From Rhodocollybia butyracea (taxonomy: Eukaryota > Basidiomycota > Agaricomycetes > Agaricales > Omphalotaceae), in NCBI GenBank assembly GCA_015501585.1, contig JADNRY010000160.1, positions 82,159 to 146,158 of the forward strand: a stretch of DNA of 64,000 bases, given 5' to 3'. The number at the start of each line of letters is the position of its first letter. Positions within the stretch are counted from its first letter, which is position 1. The notes under the pieces are model-generated. The model saw only the letters and a program-made list of their open reading frames with translations. It did not search any database and was not told the DNA's origin. The position numbers were made by a program, and so were the translations under genes. Below, piece by piece: positions 33,672 to 43,652 of the stretch.

Positions 33672-35739
33672 AACGTGCTAGGGCCATGCGAGAGGCCCAA
33701 GGTGATGACGACGACAATGACAACACTGCCGGCCAAGAACTTGAAGGACTTGATGGTCAACGCGATAGCCCAGTTCCTCCTCTTGACGAAGAGGAACAGG
33801 ATGACCAAGATCTGGATGGTCCTCTTGACGAGGACCCAGATGCTCTGTTATTCCAGGAAACCTTCGAAGGTATGTGTAACTGTTTTTTTCTACTACCAGA
33901 CCTTATGCTCTTGTGCAACTTTAGGCAGTGGCTCTGACAATGAGCACCGTCAAGCAGAGTGTCACGGCAATGATGAGGACGAAGACAATGATGCCCCTGG
34001 CATTGTCGCTGGCCACAACAACAACGACAATATGGAAGTGGATTTGCCGTCCAACCAGGTAAGTATTCTATTTTTTCGTTACCGTATCCATTCTCAAATT
34101 AGCTTCAGATACAAGTGTCCTCCCCTCCTTCAACGCCTTCCAAAAAGGCTTCAAACCGCCTTTGTGCGCGCCTCGTTCTGGGCAGCTCACCCGCCAAAAG
34201 CTCTCGCTCTCATTCCAGTGTCTCTTCGGATCCCCTCACGCCGCCTTCTTGCCGACAAGGTGGTAAGATCACCGAAAAACACTTTACGCCCAGGACACGT
34301 CGTTTAGCTATCCTGGGCAAGAGGATGAATCGTTGTGCAACAGCAACTCAGCAACCGTTTCCTTCGGACAAGCATGGCTACAATATGGAGATACTTCAAG
34401 ACTTGGCCAAGGACTACAAGGGTGAAGATGATATGGTTGAAGTTTTTGCTAGAGTTCTGGCTCAGAGTGTCAATACCCAGCAAGAGCTGGTCCAATTTGT
34501 GGGTGTATTTTGTTCTCCTTTTCTTAGAAACTCTATTCATTTATCTACAGCTAGGCTACGCGCGCAGTGGGTTTTTTACCAACTGTATGGCAAAGGCCAG
34601 GGAGTGGGTTGCTACTCACTTTGGATTGCCTGGGAAGATGAATTCCACTGAGGTCAAGGAATTAGTGGGCTGGCTGTTGAAGGATGGTCATTACAAGTAT
34701 GGCAAAGTTGACATTCATGTAAGATATTTTACGCTGTCTTTTCTTTTCTAACATTTCCTTACAGAACAAAACCTATAATACCAAGCTTCCATTTGGCTGT
34801 GAAGGCATTGCCCACATCCTTTGCCTTGAGGTTTTTGCTACCAAAGGTGGTGCCAACATAGAAATCTTTAGGGAAATAGTCAATGTGAGGAAGATTGCTC
34901 CAACCACAATTGCTTGATGATTACTTTGTAAGTATATCATACGTTGCTTTCTCTTTTATTGATTTGTACTGACATAATTGTAGATTGAGCATTCTTTAAT
35001 GAATATGTTGAAGGTGTCTATAGACATGTTGAGTTTTCTGATACAGCTAGACCACGATATGTTCACTTGTCTATTTTATTCCTTTGTTGCTGATATGTGC
35101 TATAGCTATTGTTTCCATCTTTCTTCCTTCAACCGCATTGCCAACAAAGCTCCTAAATGGGCCAATAACTTTGCCACTAGTCTGTACAAGCTGATCTTGT
35201 AAGTGATTGTTTTTTTGTTTAGTAATGTTCTTATAACAGTATCTTGTTAGGACACAGTCAAACAAGGAATTTTTGCTTGATGCGGAAGCTGATGACCTCA
35301 CCGAAGTTGACATTGAAGTTTGGAGGCCACCACTGTTGCTGCTCCTGTTGACAATAGAGGTCCTTCACCTCTCCCATCTTCATCACCACCTCGCTCTTCA
35401 CCTCTTCACTCTTGAGAACTTGGAGTGCTGTGATTTGTTTTGATCAAAACAATCTCTCTTTTTTATAAAACATTGTCAGTCTTTTCTTTCTTTTAATATG
35501 TCTTGCTTCTGTATTTATTGGGGGTATCTTAGCTTGTTGCTTTAATCATTATTTAATTTCAGTATGTAGTCAAAGTACTTAGGTAGTTAGATGCTGCAAT
35601 ACAATTGTTGATTTTGATTTATTATTTGAGATATTTAATCTTTGGTTTGCTTGCAGTGGCTTGAGTATGTTCATGTAAGCTTGTGCTGTGCTTTAGCTGT
35701 ACTTGAAGCATACTGAAGCGTACTTCTATTATGCCTGGG

Positions 35740-36179
35740 CTTACTCATGATTGACTGAGGCAAACTTGAGATGAGCTGGGGACAGACTTGGGCTTGTCTC
35801 AAGTGGACTTTGGTTGACTTAGGATAAACCAAGTGAGACTTGGGTGAACTTGAAGATGCCTTCAGCCTACTGAGGTGGCTTTGAGGTCTACCTGAGTAGC
35901 ACTAGGAGGCCACTCAGGTGCACCTGGTGAACTTGAGTGTGGCCTGAGGTGGCTTTAAAGCCTACCTGAGTAGCCCTAGGAGACCACCCAGGTGCACTTG
36001 GTGAACTTGAGTATGACTTGAGTGACTCGAGTGAGCTTGAGGCCAGCCTGAGTAAAAGTAACCTTGTGAACTCAGTCTCTGGCAGCTCAAGTGTCCTGTC
36101 CAACTTAGAGGCTTTCAAGTCGCTAGAGGAGCCCTAGCCTCTCTAAGCTTGCTGGAGTAGGGGGGGTATTTTCCTGATG
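35740..36179. repeat. Right subterminal repeats and right TIR of the Plavaka element
   Basis: Numerous ACTTGAG/CTCAAGT heptamers occur, and an approximate tandem repeat of about 75 bp (TGAGGTGGCTTt..CCTACCTGAGTAGC..CTAGGAG.CCAC.CAGGTGCAC.TGGTGAACTTGAG) at 35870-36020. The end is GGGGGGTATTTTCCTGATG. Confidence 0.6.
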
Positions 36180-36380
36180 TCAGTCTACCTTTCGGGAGTC
36201 GAGCTCGCTGCCTGTGCTGGTACAGGGACCGGCCGTTTCCTTTATGGGACCACAGGCAGTTTATGTACCAGTACTCTGGGCCGTGTATATCTATGCGGTC
36301 TGGATTACACTTATCCCAACCTTACACCTACATCCTTGACACCGCGGCTAGACGAGGCTCTATCTATATGAGTGCAATAC

Positions 36381-36420
36381 CACATGATATTTGGGATCCA
36401 GCTCGAAAATGTCACGTGAT
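36381..36420 (+). promoter_or_regulatory. Dispersed CACGTG palindrome, copy 1
   Basis: Inverted 12-mers CACATGATATTT / AAATGTCACGTG flank GGGATCCAGCTCG. It lies about 150 bp upstream of the ATG at 36567 and in the same orientation as that gene. Three further copies are at 51214, 58507 and 62211. Confidence 0.6.
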
Positions 36421-37883
36421 ATTATTGTGATAAGGTTGTGCCGGCGCGCGCCTGCATTGTAAGATAGAAAATCGTACAATCACTCCAGCCCGATACGTGG
36501 GTAGTTTCTAGGAGTGGGCTATATTGTGGAGACCCTGGAGTCATTGTGGCTGGCAACAGAGAGGCTATGAACTTGGAAGAAGAATGTTTGGTTCTGTTCT
36601 TACCTCAAACACCCAGACCAGAATCCGAACAACCTACAAAGTCTACTCACGGAACTAGGTCTGAATCAGAAGCGTCTGATGCAGTTGCTCTCAGAAGCAA
36701 AAGGAACAGGCACAATGCAACTCCCGTTTGCAAAAGGAAAAAACTCTCATACCCCGCCCATGCATTTCGAGGGAAAAGGTCTTCTCACCCTCACCTTTGG
36801 ATAAATGGCGCGGGAACCACGTCCGAAATCCATACGCGGTTTCCTCGAAATGCTCATACTACCTGTATCTCAGGCCCAGGCTGTAACGATCCCTTGACCT
36901 GTGAGCACCAGAAGAAAACTTTCCTATATGACCAAGAGATTTACCGAGGGCTGGCTATTGTGCGTCAAAAGATCAGTAATCTTTCACGTGCAACCCAGAT
37001 TTCCAAGAAATTCCTTCAAGGGTTCAGGGCTTGCTGTCTAGAGCCGGAGTGTTCATTTATGAAAACCGTGCCTCCGCCTAGCTCTTGGAGCTTTTTCCTG
37101 GGGAAAATGTCGAGGTCGGCCTTGGATATGGCCAAGGTATAAGGTCTTCTACATATATCGTGGACAAAGTGCACCCTTTGTTCTGCGAGGTGGCATCTTT
37201 ATACGGGGAAAATAGCAGTCCCGATGGTACACCTCCAAAAAAAATTTACTGTCAGGGACCTAGTCAAAATTTGCCAAAGTGTTCCTCCCATCAAAGGTGT
37301 GCAGCATTTACAGATACCAAACTCCGTTGTCTGCACAGTCGAGATCAAACTAGTTCCTATTGCCGGGCTGGAGGGCTTTGTTAGCGCAAGCAATACAAAA
37401 CATGTTGAGGTGTGGATACCGGAGCTAGAGCTGGTCTTGAACATTGACCATAATTGTCTACGTTATCAGCCCAACCTTACCGCTCTTGGCGAGGTTTGTA
37501 AAGAGAACCCACCCTTTCTTGCAGAGCACTCTGCTACATTTTTCTCAGAATGAACCGCCAAGCACCTTGATCTGACCAAACTTTCGCCAAATTTGAAGCC
37601 AAATGGCTCACTACCCATAACTCCTCACACCGGCGCATCACCTTGGAAGGATCTTCGTGTCTGCGTTGTTGGGGGACGGAGCTGGATCAGTGGGGGGGAT
37701 ACAAACCGGTCAACATAATAAAAGGACTTTGCTGCACAGTTTTTGTTGGCATTAGCAATTGGACCCTGGTTACATCATTCTAGTACTAAGACTAACCGCT
37801 TCAGTACAACATGAATGTGGGCCAGTTGAGTGACTAACAATCCTCATAGTGATATATGGCTTAACATCCATACTCTAACCATC

Positions 37884-37957
37884 GGCACTATAGCTCAGTT
37901 GGTTAGAGCACCAGTCTAGAGTACTGTGTGGTCGCTGGTTAAATCCCAGCTAGTGTC
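37884..37957 (+). tRNA. tRNA-like sequence, probably a tRNA pseudogene or SINE head
   Basis: A 74-nt cloverleaf folds with a complete acceptor stem (GGCACTA/TAGTGTC, one G.T), a D arm GCTC..GAGC with AGTTGGTTA loop, and a T arm GCTGG/CCAGC with loop TTAAATC. The anticodon arm CCAGT-CTAGAGT-ACTGT has one mismatch and would give anticodon AGA. A serine tRNA should have a long variable arm, which is absent. A and B boxes are recognisable, the B box (GGTTAAATCCC) degenerate. Location inside a protein gene favours a tRNA-derived repeat over a functional tRNA. Confidence 0.5.
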
Positions 37958-38307
37958 AACATTCATTTCCCTCCTGTTTCAAGGTCACTTGATTTGGGAC
38001 AAGGTACTCCTTGATCCTGGTCACCTGATTTCTCTAACAGTTTTGGATGTCAAAGTCGACTTTGCTACACACAGTGGGTTTGCAGTCCTTGTGCGGCCAG
38101 ATGGACGCAGCACCACTTCGTGGGTTGACTACTCTAGGCTCCGGCGTGATGATAACCGTCGTTTCCTTCATGAAGATCAGCACAGGTCTTCACGGCTGTT
38201 GCATTACAGCTTTAAACGAGGATACGTTCCTTCATACTCTGACCAAGAGCTGCTAGCCCTGAATGGGTACCTCAATCCAGAATACAAGGCAAAAATGGCC
38301 CAAGCGC

Positions 38308-39039
38308 TAGGGTTTGAAGGTCCAATTCAATGGACTGCAAAAAAACTGATGAATTGCACTGAACTGAACTGCAAAATGAACTGATGATAGATGGACCGGT
38401 CCATGATTTAAACCTGGTCCAGTTCATGGTTCATCAAAATCTCAGAAAAAAAAGTGAACCACAAAGAATCAGTTTAAACCGGTCTAAACTGGTACAGCCA
38501 CATAGCAAAAATAATTTAGATAAATGAGTATATTTTCTCCAATTTTGATCAATAAAATTCATATTTTCTAATGGTCTCAAGCAATAAGCTAATACAAGAC
38601 TGGAAAGACTACTCATAACCTATTGAACAGTACCATGCAACAAGTCTGAGAGCCTGACATGATACAATACACTATCCGTGGTCTGTTTTAACAGATGACC
38701 AATGACTGCCAAACCTGGAAAGCATTTCTGCATGGTAAAAGAGCAGTGTAAGGCAGCCTAGAGCATATATTGAATGTTTTATATTGTTTTATAGTAGTTT
38801 CTTACATGGTCTCACTTGTTACATATCTAAATATCTTTCATGCATGTGCAGTTTAAATCAGTTTAAACCGGTCTGCACCAGTTTAAATTTGCACTGATTT
38901 AAACTGCATGAACCAGGATGAATTGGACCAGTGCAGGTCCATGGTTCATGCAGATTTAGGTTTTTTATGGACCGGTCCAATTCATGATTCATTGAATTTT
39001 TGGTAAATAAACTGAATTGGATTGGACCTTCAAACCCTA
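38308..39039. mobile_element. hAT-type MITE (732 bp), TSD CCAAGCGC
   Basis: TIR TAGGGTTTGAAGGTCCAAT at the left and its inverse at the right; CCAAGCGC duplicates at 38300-38307 and 39040-39047 (8 bp, hAT-like). The subterminal sequence is full of GGTCCA, GGACCGGTCC and GTTTAAACCGGTC motifs. No coding sequence. It sits in an exon. Confidence 0.9.
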
Positions 39040-39250
39040 CCAAGCGCATAGGCAATGGGAAGAGGAAGAGCAGCGGAAAGAGGGCATAGAAACCGGAGAT
39101 GGAGAGTACCTTGTGTCTAAGGAGGCAAATGTTTGCACTGACTCGCCGCCCCCAGCGGTTGGAGGAGGGGGTGGTGCTGAACTCAAGCTAGAGCACTGGA
39201 TTCTTGATCCTTGTCTCAAAACTGACCTGATACACTGCGCCCCCCCATGA

Positions 39251-40035
39251 ATTATTTCTCTGTTTGAATGGTAGGAAATAATTTGTAAATAATTCAACTG
39301 AATCCAACCTGAGGGTACGCTGCATCCAAGGCTAAAACGCCGCGTAAGAATGAATTACAACGCTAGGGTATAGACCCTGCACTGCGGTTTTAATTGGTAT
39401 AGGCTATAGCTCCATTGTAGTATGCGCCCTTTAGATAGATGTCCCGGCAGCTACACCGTTTGAGAAGCGGGGCGGTAATTGGAATTGGCGCCCATCACGT
39501 GTGCGCGTATCAGGGCGCTAATTTCCGTTGATCTTCTTTCTTCAACCTCTATCTTGGCCTCCTTCTATAAGTTTTCTCCTAGTTAACCTAAGGTATGTCT
39601 CTTTTATTTAAAGCTATTATATCCCTATTTTCCACGCGTTTAAAGGTGTCCCAAACCCCGGAGTCGCGAATTGGAACCCAGTTCCGGATCCCCTCTGGGG
39701 CAGACAGGGTAACATTAGACGCGCAGAGACATGCCTAGGAAGCTCCGCGATCTTCAGGATATGCTCTCGAGGACGCAGGGCTACTGGTTCAGACCCGATC
39801 GGACCTAATTGCGTCCTCCAGGCTAAATGATAAGCGCGGGGCTTGCGGCCTAGTTCCCTTCCTTTTTTTCCCCACATCGACGAGCTGATTAGGTTTATAT
39901 TCCATCCTAGATGCGATTCATTTAAATACATGATCTTCCTATTAAATCACTTGGTAGGCAGCGGGCTTGGGTTCTCAGAGCCCCGCGTATTAATTCTAGG
40001 CTCTGCAGCGAGTCCAACCCCTTACGGCTCCCCCT
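39251..40035. other. Region without a supported gene
   Basis: Mixed sequence with short open frames on both strands at 39617-40043 that lack family features. The end of the region merges into the coding-like segment at 40036. Confidence 0.3.
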
Positions 40036-40145
40036 GGATTTGACTTTCTGGCCCTTATTCAAGCCTCCCTAGCAGATGCACCTCAGAACTCCATCGCCAG
40101 GGACCTGGGAATTGGCAAAGAAGACGATGACAGGCCGAATTACGC
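40036..40145 (+). CDS. Exon fragment of an unknown gene cut by Ty3 element #2
   Basis: An open frame (PGFDFLALIQASLADAPQ then SIARDLGIGKEDDDRPNYA) has coding character and runs directly into the LTR start at 40146. The sequence after the 3' LTR (51013 onward) does not visibly continue it. Unknown product. Confidence 0.35.
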
Positions 40146-41653
40146 TGTACGCCGATATTCAAGCGAAATGTCATCATTTAAAAGACCCCGTGAAACACGT
40201 CACGTCACTACCTAGGGTACGTTATGTATTAGACACTTTGAAGGTCCACTTCAGGTATCTAGTATGTAGAAACCCATTTGAAGGGAGATACACTATGTTT
40301 TAAGAGGTACATTACTGTGCAAGGATGCATCGTTGACCCACAAACTCAAAATCAATCAAATTGATTTACCTAGATTGATTTAGGCTTGCCAGATCTAAAG
40401 TCTATTCAATTAATACTACCTACTACAAAAAGTCCTATACAGGGATATACAAGACAGGATTAAAATAGATGAAGAGAGACGAATGAGGGCAAGCATAATG
40501 CGAACCCATATCCGTTTAAAGTAAGAGGATCGAAGCACTGGTTCCCTGGAACGAACTACAGAGAGAAACTAGACGATTAGTGATGAATTAGGCGCCGGGG
40601 ATCAAAGTGGCCCGGCGCCGGCAGTAAAAGAAAGGCGGGGCGTGTCCTAGCGACGTGCCTATAATAAAATTTATTCGGACCGACCTACGGGACGGTCCAC
40701 ATGTATACAAGTACCCGGTAGGACCCGGGAGGAGAAGAGAAAAGGGGAGATACGGAACGACGCCGCAAACTTGAACCGCGGGACGGACGGACCGCCCGGC
40801 GCTTAAAGCGCATCAGAGTCGAACCACTCATCGGGAATGCATCGTTCTTCCCTCCCCTCCGTTACTTATTAAATAAAAGATGTAGAAAAGGTGTAATATG
40901 GGTAGAGGACCCATGAGACAATGATATAGAGCCCTGGGGACAGTGTAGGAACCAGGAGAACACTTATAAGCTCAGTTATGGCTAACAAGGGCAACATGAG
41001 ATTTATCTTCTTGGCTCTTGGCAAGCCAAGAGAGTCTTACCAACCCATGGTACCTTAATTAAGAAAATTTCAAGGACCTAGGAGTATAAAAAGGCAAGGA
41101 AATGAAGAGAAAAGCATTCTTTCTTACCCCCACCAGGTGTAGCAGCTCCTTATCAGGCTACTACTAAAAGATTGAATTGATATAAAGACTGGGATTTACA
41201 GAGAGAAATTGACAAGCAATTGAACTTGAGTAAAGAGACAGAAAGAGATTCAGTGTGAACTGAGTGCAGAGAAGTTAAGACAAAGACTTGGAAAGGACTT
41301 TGAATATTATTTTCAAACCACAGTTAGGCTGCAGTCAGAGCTCTGTCTGAGTTATAGGGACACCCTCTGGTCAGTTGTGACTTGTGTTAATTTGTGATTT
41401 TACCAAGGGACTTAGGAATAGTATTTGTTTGACAGCTCAGAGCTTGGGGATCAGCTTAAATAAGTCTGTACTTTGAAAGGGAAGGCACTTAGTGAAATAA
41501 CACTCAGTGTAGCAAGGAAGCACTTGAATAGATTGAAGTTTTAAATAAATATTATTTGGCTGAACTAAAAACCCAAACTGAGTAATAAGTTGTGTGTGTG
41601 TTTGGTGTGGTTGTGTAAGCCATTTCTAAGTTCACCCCAGTTTAGACCTCTCA
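40146..41653 (+). repeat. 5' LTR of Ty3 element #2
   Basis: Begins TGTACGCCGATATTC, ends GACCTCTCA. Contains a GGCGCCGGG/CCCGGCGCC palindrome near 40591-40619 and a TATAAAAAGGCAAGG TATA-like box at about 41086, followed by the probable transcription start region. Confidence 0.9.
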
Positions 41654-41732
41654 TCTGGAGCCCACCGCGAGGGTATTAGCAGCCCAGATTTTATTTTTTT
41701 GGACCTATACATTTATCACTTGCTTGATATAA

Positions 41733-43205
41733 AAAGGCCTACCACAGCCAACCCAAAAGAGACAGAGAACAACTGTGTTATCTAACACTATTGGTGACCG
41801 AGTTCATACCCGCGCTTCTGCTAAGGCAAAGCAACAACTTGAAAACCAACAGTCTGCTAGCACAAGGCCCTCTCAGAGCACTTCGAGACTTGAAGGAACT
41901 TCGCCCTCAATTGCCCAAAGAGCTAGAAATTTAGCTACAAGTGCAACACAAGGAAGAATTAATTCTAACTTGAACACTCAGAGAACTAGACCTACGTCTC
42001 CAGTTTCAAACCAACCTACAAACACAAACTTGCCATTACAAAATCAGATAGTCAGAATGAGTCCTTCTATGCCAAGACCTGGTACCAGGGATGCTCCTGC
42101 TCTAACTGTTGAAGGGACTGATGACCCTTTAAAAGTCAGAAGATATTTTGAAGAGTTAGAAAATCTGTTCAGTGACTGTTCAGTGACTGACCAGGATGAA
42201 AAGAGAAAGTGGAGTCTGAGATACCCAGATGGAAGTGTGTCTTGGGAGTGGAAGGCTTTGCCTGAAGCTTCTGACACTACTAAGACATTTGAGGAGTTCA
42301 AGAGAGCAGTTCTTGCCAGCTACCCAGGTGCCTCAGATGAAGAAAGAGGAACTATAAGAGAGTTGAATAGATTGTTCAAGAAGTACAAAAATATTGATAG
42401 CACAGACTTGGATGAGTACTTGTCACTTATCAGAAAGTTTAGAGCAATCACGCTAGAGTTGAACCCACCGGCCTTGGCTGGTGCAGCAGTACAAATTGCG
42501 CCTCTTGTTACAAACAGAGAACTTGTGGAGAAATTCACAGGAGCTTTGGAGGCAGGCTTCAGGACCGCAATTTTTTCTGCTTTGCACTTAAAAGGAAAAA
42601 GCAGGAAAGTTCCTGTGGGTCAGAAAGCAAGACAGGATGATTTGTATGAGATTGATGATGTAATTAGACAAGGTGAAGAGATAGTTAGGGGAACAATGCC
42701 AGGGATTTATACCCCAACCTATGATAAACCCAAAGACAACTCTTCATCTGAAGCTAGAAATAGAGTAAAGTCAGAGAACCTGCAACAGGAAATGAAAGAT
42801 TTGATGTCAGAAAAGATGGCAGTTCTTTTGGACACCATCAAAATAAGTCAGAATGAGTTAAGACAGGAGAACTCCAAGCAGATGGATGATCTCTTGAGAA
42901 CATTTCAACAGAGTAATGTGGAGAGGAGTTCTGGACAAACAAGTCAGTACTCCAACCAAAGGACCTCTGGGGGATATAGTAATCGAGATAACAGACCTCC
43001 GCAAAGTGATCCCCAGACTCGCTGGGCTTGTTTTTTTTGTAATGAAGAAGGTCATATGAGAGATGAGTGTTCGCATAGGGCAGATCTATTAGAATTGGGT
43101 AGAATTATTCTGGTGAATGGCAGAGTCCGCTTACCAGGAAATTTTCCTATTCCAAGAGAGCCGGTTGGTGCTGTCTGTGAAAAGGACAGAAGGAGAGATC
43201 TGTGA
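41733..43205 (+). CDS. gag of Ty3 element #2
   Basis: The frame is open from 41733, but the first ATG is at about 42057 (MSPSMPRPGTRDAP), so initiation is uncertain. Gag core: LTVEGTDDPLKVRRYFEELE..W..LPEASDTTKTFEEFKRAVLASYPGA, then a zinc knuckle CFFCNEEGHMRDEC (C-x2-C-x4-H-x4-C) at about 43029-43070. Ends at TGA 43203-43205, immediately overlapped by the next frame. Confidence 0.85.
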   Translation, partial: KGLPQPTQKRQRTTVLSNTIGDRVHTRASAKAKQQLENQQSASTRPSQSTSRLEGTSPSIAQRARNLATSATQGRINSNLNTQRTRPTSPVSNQPTNTNLPLQNQIVRMSPSMPRPGTRDAPALTVEGTDDPLKVRRYFEELENLFSDCSVTDQDEKRKWSLRYPDGSVSWEWKALPEASDTTKTFEEFKRAVLASYPGASDEERGTIRELNRLFKKYKNIDSTDLDEYLSLIRKFRAITLELNPPALAGAAVQIAPLVTNRELVEKFTGALEAGFRTAIFSALHLKGKSRKVPVGQKARQDDLYEIDDVIRQGEEIVRGTMPGIYTPTYDKPKDNSSSEARNRVKSENLQQEMKDLMSEKMAVLLDTIKISQNELRQENSKQMDDLLRTFQQSNVERSSGQTSQYSNQRTSGGYSNRDNRPPQSDPQTRWACFFCNEEGHMRDECSHRADLLELGRIILVNGRVRLPGNFPIPREPVGAVCEKDRRRDL

Positions 43206-43652
43206 ACTTAGTACAGAGTACTCCCATGCATGTACCGGGAATGATCAACACTGCTACTATGTCCACTTATCTAAGTAATCAGTTAGACTCCAGAGAAATG
43301 AAGATTGCTCAGTTAGAAAAAGAGTTGCAGAGTATGAAAAACCCTCAGCCTCAGATGTATAATGCATATGAGCAGAGTTATGCTATGCCCACTCAACAGA
43401 GTCAATTTTCACAAGTTGGATGGACTCCACCTGGAACTCAGTATGTGAACCCCATGGGAATTCCCATGAACCAGTTTTTGAACCAGAGTCAGTTCACCCC
43501 TAATAACGGCATGAACTGGGGATCTCAAAATAATATGAGTAATGTCAATCCTATGACACAACTTGTACAACAGAGTCCGTTCAGCCAACTTTGAAGGAGT
43601 TAGAAGCCTTTGTTCAAACTCGGAGGCAGCAAGAACGTGAGCAGCAGGAAAA
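43202..43652 (+). CDS. Gag C-terminal extension of Ty3 element #2
   Basis: Continues gag in another frame (VNLVQSTPMHVPGMI.., coiled-coil-like SREMKIAQLEKELQSM, then a Gln/Asn/Pro-rich stretch). After TGA 43592-43594 coding character continues in a third frame (LKELEAFVQTRRQQEREQQEK) up to the protease frame. Either frameshifting during translation or indels separate these pieces. Confidence 0.55.

Larger units (their letters stand above)
23834..35411 (+). pseudogene. Cargo gene B: DUF6532-like protein, split by a Ty3 retrotransposon
   Basis: The gene starts at ATG 23834 with several short 5' exons (Ala/Lys-rich, TRASTAAAAA, then KKKEIDLKALALQQKKEAQ). It is cut by the Ty3 element at 24254-33671. 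Joining 24253 to 33677 gives ARDAAICERARAMREAQGDDDD in one open frame, so this is the original exon. Downstream are an acidic tract, a Ser/Pro-rich linker (SSPPSTPSKKAS) and, after introns, a region resembling DUF6532 (AREWVATHFGLPG, VGWLLKDGHYKYG, IFREIVNVRKIAPTTIA, FNRIANKAPKWANNFATSLYKLI), ending in a PS-rich tail. In-frame TGA near 24054 and TAA near 24150 both fit C-to-T changes. The family is multi-copy in mushroom genomes and its function is unknown. Confidence 0.5.
14807..36179. mobile_element. Composite Plavaka-type DNA transposon with two cargo genes (interrupted by nested insertions)
   Basis: The left terminus CATCAGGAAAAGCAC (14807) and the right terminus (its inverse, ending CCTGATG at 36179) share about 11 bp of TIR and are flanked by the same dinucleotide TC (14805-14806, 36180-36181). 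Both ends carry dispersed CTCAAGT/ACTTGAG motifs, as expected of subterminal transposase-binding repeats. Inside are a Plavaka transposase (minus strand), a divergent repeat-rich intergenic region and two multi-exon genes on the plus strand that read toward the right end. A solo LTR (21747-22921) and a Ty3 element (24254-33671) lie inside the two cargo genes. Without them and one TSD each, the element would be about 10.8 kb. The TIR is short and the TSD only 2 bp, so the pairing of these two ends is an inference supported by the subterminal repeats and gene order. Confidence 0.6.
36567..39250 (+). pseudogene. Unknown multi-exon gene (possibly KOW/Spt5-like multi-copy family), split by a hAT MITE
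   Basis: Starts at ATG 36567 (MNLEEECLVLFLPQTPR). It has a basic nuclear-type N-terminus (SKRNRHNATPVCKRKK) and a Cys/His cluster (CISGPGCNDPLTCEHQ). Segments LFPGENVEVGLGYGQG and VEIKLVPIAGLEGFVSASN look like KOW-type beta-barrel repeats. After the MITE are WEEEEQRKEG and LKLEHWILDPCLKTDL, the latter like the HWLLDPRL motif of repeated mushroom proteins with KOW motifs. Removing the MITE with one TSD gives KAKMAQAHRQWEEEE in an uninterrupted frame. Frame changes near 37085 and 37224 and a TGA at 37551-37553 show decay or unrecognised introns. The family assignment is tentative. Confidence 0.4.

Noticed and set aside
14807..36179. Starship-type giant transposon
   Set aside because: No tyrosine recombinase or DUF3435-like captain gene at either end; the transposase is Plavaka-type and the TIR and TSD fit a cut-and-paste element.
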